A DNA stretch of 54,813 nt from Myxococcales bacterium (GTDB lineage Bacteria; Myxococcota; UBA727; JABDBI01). The stretch spans positions 1 to 54,813 of the forward strand of contig JAHFEF010000007.1 in NCBI GenBank assembly GCA_023248545.1. Direction: 5' to 3'. A program made the position numbers and the translations under genes. Below are positions 51,543 through 54,813 of this stretch, one piece after another (within the stretch, counting starts at the first letter, position 1; every line of letters begins with the position of its first letter). The notes under the pieces were generated by a model. That model was not told where the DNA came from. It saw nothing but the letters and a program-made list of their open reading frames with translations, and searched no databases.

Positions 51543-52523
51543 ATGAAAGCCATGGCCTTATCGTCATTTAAGCTGGGAGAGCCTTTGGTGATGATGGAAC
51601 TCCCTGATCCAAAACCTGCATTCGGCCAGGTTCGCGTATTCGTGAAAGCCATCGGTGTGAACCCGGTAGATTGGAAAATGCGGACTTATGGGCCCCTACG
51701 CTGGGCAGCGAAAATGCTTCGATGGGTGCGTGTTTCGAAAGGCCCAATGATTATTGGTGTCGATTTCGCTGGGGTGGTTGATGCCGTTGGCCCTGGAGTG
51801 TCAGAGTTTAAGATCGGTGACCGGGTGGTCGGAGGTTGCGATTTCTCCAATGGATTGCCCGGCAGCTACGCAGACACGGTGCTCGTGTACCCAAAACAGA
51901 TAACGCATTTGCCGACCAATATTTCGTTTGATGTAGCCGGAGCTTTGCCCGTTGTTGGCGTGACGGCTTGGCTGAGCGTGGTGACCATGGGGCAGGTGAC
52001 CGCAGGGAAGCATCTTTTGGTGCTTGGAGCGGCAGGCGGTGTTGGGCAGTTTGTGGTTCAGCTGGCGAAGAACGTTCGTGAAGCTTACGTAGTAGGGGTG
52101 TGCTCGACAAAAAATCTAGAACGAGTTCGCCAGTTAGGCGCCGATATTGCGATTGATTATACCCAAGTGGATGCGCTCATTCAGGCCAAACAGCATGGAC
52201 CTTTTGATTGTATTATCGACTGCGTTGGTGATTATTCGGGTTCTGGTTGTCGTTCTATGTTGGCGCCTGGTGGAAAACATATCATGGTTTCTGCCGATAA
52301 AATCCCCTCGATGGTTCAAATTTTCATCCCGCCTTTTTCGAGTAAAATCTTGCTCGCAAAGCCAACAGGTGAACGTTTAAAACCGGTACTTGATGCTGTC
52401 TCCAGTGGCAAAGTCAGGGTCGAGATTGCTCAGCACATGCCTTTGGAAGAGGCCGAAAAAGCCCATGAACTCAGCAAAACACATCGGGTTACAGGAAAGA
52501 TCGTGCTGCAACCGAAAGCTTAA
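51543..52523 (+). CDS. NAD(P)-dependent zinc-less alcohol dehydrogenase / quinone reductase
   Basis: Medium-chain dehydrogenase/reductase of 326 aa, quinone oxidoreductase type. It shows 'VFVKAIGVNPVDWKMRTYG', 'IIGVDFAGVVDAVGPGVSEFKIGDRVVGG', 'AGALPVVGVTAWLSV' and the NADPH-binding 'LLVLGAAGGVGQFVVQLAKN'. The catalytic zinc ligands of alcohol dehydrogenases are lacking, as usual in this subgroup. The ATG at 51543 is seven bases after the nrdB stop; a frame from 51513 would run inside nrdB. The substrate is unknown. Confidence 0.9.
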   Translation: MKAMALSSFKLGEPLVMMELPDPKPAFGQVRVFVKAIGVNPVDWKMRTYGPLRWAAKMLRWVRVSKGPMIIGVDFAGVVDAVGPGVSEFKIGDRVVGGCDFSNGLPGSYADTVLVYPKQITHLPTNISFDVAGALPVVGVTAWLSVVTMGQVTAGKHLLVLGAAGGVGQFVVQLAKNVREAYVVGVCSTKNLERVRQLGADIAIDYTQVDALIQAKQHGPFDCIIDCVGDYSGSGCRSMLAPGGKHIMVSADKIPSMVQIFIPPFSSKILLAKPTGERLKPVLDAVSSGKVRVEIAQHMPLEEAEKAHELSKTHRVTGKIVLQPKA

Positions 52524-52592
52524 TATGCTAAGCGCTCTGTCTTATGTCTAAGCAAGATTCAGGGATCTAGCGTGTCAGACGCCGTTTGCTGC

Positions 52593-53231
52593 TCAACGAC
52601 AGCATCCCTTAATCTCAACGAATGTTCGATTTTTTCCGGAGAAGGCCAGCTTCTTCGCCCACTTACTGGGTATCTCTCGGATCTCTTCAACTGGGATCTC
52701 ACGAACCCTCACATCAAACCCAGCTGCGCAATAGGCTTTCCGGAGAGCATTCACGTCAATATCAGGCAACCCCAAAGCCTTTATCTCAGCAGCATCGGCT
52801 TCTAGACCATAACCGAAGATAATCTTGATTTCCGACGAGGGTTTACCCAATTGAGCTAGCTGATGAAGTAATTCCGGTTCGGGAAGCGCCATGGCCTTTA
52901 ATAACGAACCCCAAGGCAAAATAACCGAGATAGAGTCTGCCAACCCGGCCACCTCACCCGGCGATTGCTCTAGGGACAGCTGACCCAATATCAAGTTGGA
53001 TAAACCACCCTTGGAAGGCTTCAAACTAGCTTTATGAGAAATTTCCTGCAAGTTCTCGGCGTTACTGTCCAATCCGATCACCAATATATCGGGCCAGCTT
53101 CGCGCCAATCGATAAGCATAGGTACCGTCACCAGTACCCATATCAATGTGAACACGACGATAAGAAACCGCGCGTTCAAGTAGTCATCAACGGCTGATTT
53201 TGTCTTTTGACTTACCCTGAATAATAAACAT
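52593..53231 (-). pseudogene. KamB-type 16S rRNA (A1408) methyltransferase with two in-frame UGA codons
   Basis: The frame from ATG 53231 encodes a 212-codon relative of KamB/NpmA methyltransferases, which modify A1408 of 16S rRNA and block aminoglycosides. The N-terminus MFIIQGKSKDKISR fits the family start. Codons 15 and 16 (53189-53184) are both TGA. The same frame then goes on LLERAVSYRRVHIDMGTGDG, SAM motif I, followed by 'LKPSKGGLSNLIL' and 'VILPWGSLLKAM'. Total length matches the family (about 215). The first downstream ATG (53141) lies inside motif I and would lack the strand before it. TGA is a normal stop elsewhere in the window, so the gene is most likely inactive. Confidence 0.78.
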
Positions 53232-53357
53232 AGGGGCGAGATTAGCTCATGTTGAAGCCGTTGGCAATCGTTAAAAACCCTGACCGTCCATCAGTCAATC
53301 GACTGATTCCTACATGCGGGATTTGATCAAAACTTCTTTTTCATCAGGAGGATCTTC

Positions 53358-53870
53358 ATGCGAGTACTTGCTTTGTTTCTATTTTCCGTTCAGGCCGTAG
53401 CATTGGTAGAACCTAATTGGTCTCGAGAAATAAGCACGGAAACCCATGAACTTGATATACCAGTCTCAGCAGTGAACCTAGATTGTAGATCGAACTACAT
53501 GTATGGAATCACTTACAGCTGGGGTCGTTTACATTGGGATGGCCTAAAATCCATTGCACAACTAAAATATGATGGAAATCTATACTCGAAAACATCAGTA
53601 ACCGTTGATGGAGAACTCCAGCTTGGCGCAACTGTGGGAACCACTGAAAATTCATGCCTTTTGCTCAATAACACGGTGAGACGGGCTTCTGAAAAAAATG
53701 GCCTGCTGCACGCGACAGTTATAGTCCATCTTCAAGAAGAATTTACAAACTATAACTCTGACACTTGCATTCGGCAACTTCATGAGGCTGTGCATATGGA
53801 GATTGATGGTATGGAGTTAAACAGCAACAATTTTATTGTGCTTGAGAAAAAACCATGTCAACACAATTGA
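53358..53870 (+). CDS. Small exported protein of unknown function
   Basis: An unrecognised 170-aa protein with a signal peptide (MRVLALFLFSVQAVA). The mature part looks beta-rich (LKSIAQLKYDGNLYSKTSVTVDGELQL) with four cysteines (Cys48, Cys98, Cys138, Cys167). The ribosome-binding site CAGGAGGATCTTC is strong and nearly the same as that of the next gene. The two neighbours may form one expression unit of secreted proteins. No function can be given. Confidence 0.65.
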   Translation: MRVLALFLFSVQAVALVEPNWSREISTETHELDIPVSAVNLDCRSNYMYGITYSWGRLHWDGLKSIAQLKYDGNLYSKTSVTVDGELQLGATVGTTENSCLLLNNTVRRASEKNGLLHATVIVHLQEEFTNYNSDTCIRQLHEAVHMEIDGMELNSNNFIVLEKKPCQHN

Positions 53871-53951
53871 ACAACACAAAACCGTTGCTTATCCAATTTC
53901 GGTAGTTCTCCGATAAAACCATCGAGGCATTTTGCCCAATCGGAGGATCTT

Positions 53952-54431
53952 ATGCGTTTTCTGTTTCTGAATCTCACACTTTTGTTTATTCCAACGCTCT
54001 CTTTTGCGCTGACTTCATCTGAGGATGTGGTTTGTTACGGTGGCATGCACCGCGACAAGCATGTTTATCTGCGCACAGAAAACAGCGACGGTCATAAGAC
54101 TCTTTTGGTGTTCATGTGTGACGGCCCATGCAGCCAGCCTCCCTATTCTTTCGAAGCCAGTTACAACATCAACCGTTTCGAAAGAGTGGTGCAAAACATG
54201 TGCGGATTCAAGCAATATCGCTATCTTGAAATCGGCGCTGAAAGAGATGAAACATATGGTCCAAGCACTGACGCTCATGTCACAGTGGATCTACTAGATC
54301 CGAATTTAGCAGCAACGCTTTATATGAGATTTCCGGGATACAATAAGGATCCCAAAAAACTTGAAGCCACAATCTACCTATCACGTTGTGAACTGGTCAC
54401 GGGCGGCAATCGTCCCGAGGTAGCTCGCTGA
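53952..54431 (+). CDS. Small exported protein of unknown function
   Basis: An unrecognised 159-aa protein with a signal peptide (MRFLFLNLTLLFIPTLSFA). The mature part has five cysteines (VVCYGG, MCDGPCSQ, NMCGFKQ, SRCEL) and a predicted strand-rich middle. The ribosome-binding site CGGAGGATCTT repeats that of the upstream gene (53.36 kb), which also starts with MR. It ends eight bases before the BPL_N-type gene. Confidence 0.65.
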   Translation: MRFLFLNLTLLFIPTLSFALTSSEDVVCYGGMHRDKHVYLRTENSDGHKTLLVFMCDGPCSQPPYSFEASYNINRFERVVQNMCGFKQYRYLEIGAERDETYGPSTDAHVTVDLLDPNLAATLYMRFPGYNKDPKKLEATIYLSRCELVTGGNRPEVAR

Positions 54432-54438
54432 TCTTAGA

Positions 54439-54813
54439 ATGAGACGACGTTTTTTTGTCCTGATCCTATTTCTGAGTATCCATGTTTCCCACGGGGTTTC
54501 GGCTGTTCATTGCGAAACCACTTATGTTTATAACGACGCTGGCGTTGGCCCGGAATCTCTGAAACAGGTTCTTCACACACTTCAAGAACTTTTGCCCCCG
54601 TCATGTCCGGTGCGCACATTGGATGCTGCTGCTGTTCAAGCAGGTGATTGGGTCAAAGACGCCTCGTTGTTGATCATGCCGGGTGGCGCAGATCTTCCTT
54701 ATGCCAGGGCTCTGAACGGGGCCGGTAACGCCGTGATTCGCCGCTACGTTGAAAACGGCGGGGCCTATTTGGGGTTTTGCGCAGGCGCCTATTATGGCGC
54801 AAGTTATGTAGAA
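54439..54813 (+). CDS. BPL_N-domain, class I amidotransferase-like exported protein (partial)
   Basis: The first 125 codons of a gene cut by the window end. A signal peptide (RRRFFVLILFLSIHVSHGVSA) is followed by a domain like the N-terminal domain of fungal and other biotin-protein ligases (BPL_N), a class I glutamine-amidotransferase fold: VYNDAGVGPESLKQVL, 'LLIMPGGADLPYARALNG' and 'GGAYLGFCAGAYYGA' with the nucleophile-elbow Cys. These exported relatives have no ligase part and their role is not known. Confidence 0.85.
   Translation, partial: MRRRFFVLILFLSIHVSHGVSAVHCETTYVYNDAGVGPESLKQVLHTLQELLPPSCPVRTLDAAAVQAGDWVKDASLLIMPGGADLPYARALNGAGNAVIRRYVENGGAYLGFCAGAYYGASYVE

Noticed and set aside
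52593..53231. Selenocysteine or other UGA recoding in the KamB-like gene
   Set aside because: Two adjacent UGAs, no matching Cys positions expected in the family, and TGA is used as a normal stop in many genes of the window. Kept as pseudogene, with recoding only as a remote option.

Overview
This 54.8-kb window is a gene-dense chromosomal segment of a Gram-negative bacterium with moderate GC (roughly 45-50 % by eye). Several features point to the deltaproteobacterial sphere, most like Myxococcota: a MYXO-CTERM-like sorting tail (Cys, hydrophobic stretch, Arg-Arg), a MXAN_2562-like outer-membrane barrel, a SpoIVB-type S55 peptidase, a lipoprotein built from NNCGACGNVC-type modules, and a Bdellovibrio-type bacterial histone. 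The taxon is inferred from gene content, not from a phylogeny.
Layout. 0-2.5 kb: lectin lipoprotein, HigBA-type toxin-antitoxin pair, MITE-like repeat. 2.6-4.7 kb: groES-groEL. 4.8-7.7 kb: a host-interaction-like cluster with a SNAP-25-like double-SNARE protein, a secreted OTU-protease/protein-kinase fusion and a four-helix membrane protein. 7.6-20.8 kb: metabolic and envelope genes (speA, S55 peptidase, rpmG, lpdA, amidase, beta-propeller, pseudouridine synthase, GST, thiL, barrel fusion, asd) and a histone. 20.8-26.9 kb: leuS, tRNA-Met, the alpha ribosomal operon (rpmJ-rpsM-rpsK-rpoA-rplQ, no rpsD) and trpS. 26.9-34.6 kb: an accessory island downstream of trpS carrying two RING-finger proteins, an NHL propeller protein, Uma2, a LysE-type exporter, HEPN/MNT and RelE/Phd toxin-antitoxin pairs, remnants, and repeated copies of the trpS 3' end and of a 75-bp segment. 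34.7-52.5 kb: mostly core metabolism (threonine aldolase, gatCA, HIT, pckA, fadN-type enzyme and thiolase, a TrpE/PabB-type enzyme, ctaA, nrdAB), plus a secreted ankyrin protein and a histone-H1-like protein. 52.6-54.8 kb: a KamB-type rRNA methyltransferase gene broken by two in-frame UGA codons, two small secreted proteins, and the start of a BPL_N amidotransferase-like gene.
The most unusual theme is eukaryote-like machinery: a Qbc-SNARE look-alike, an OTU deubiquitinase-like domain fused to a Ser/Thr kinase, a RING-HC protein next to an NHL propeller, a membrane-anchored RING-H2 protein and an ankyrin protein. Most carry export signals. Together they suggest an organism that lives in or on eukaryotic cells and acts on vesicle fusion and ubiquitin signalling. 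That lifestyle is inference; the domain motifs are directly visible.
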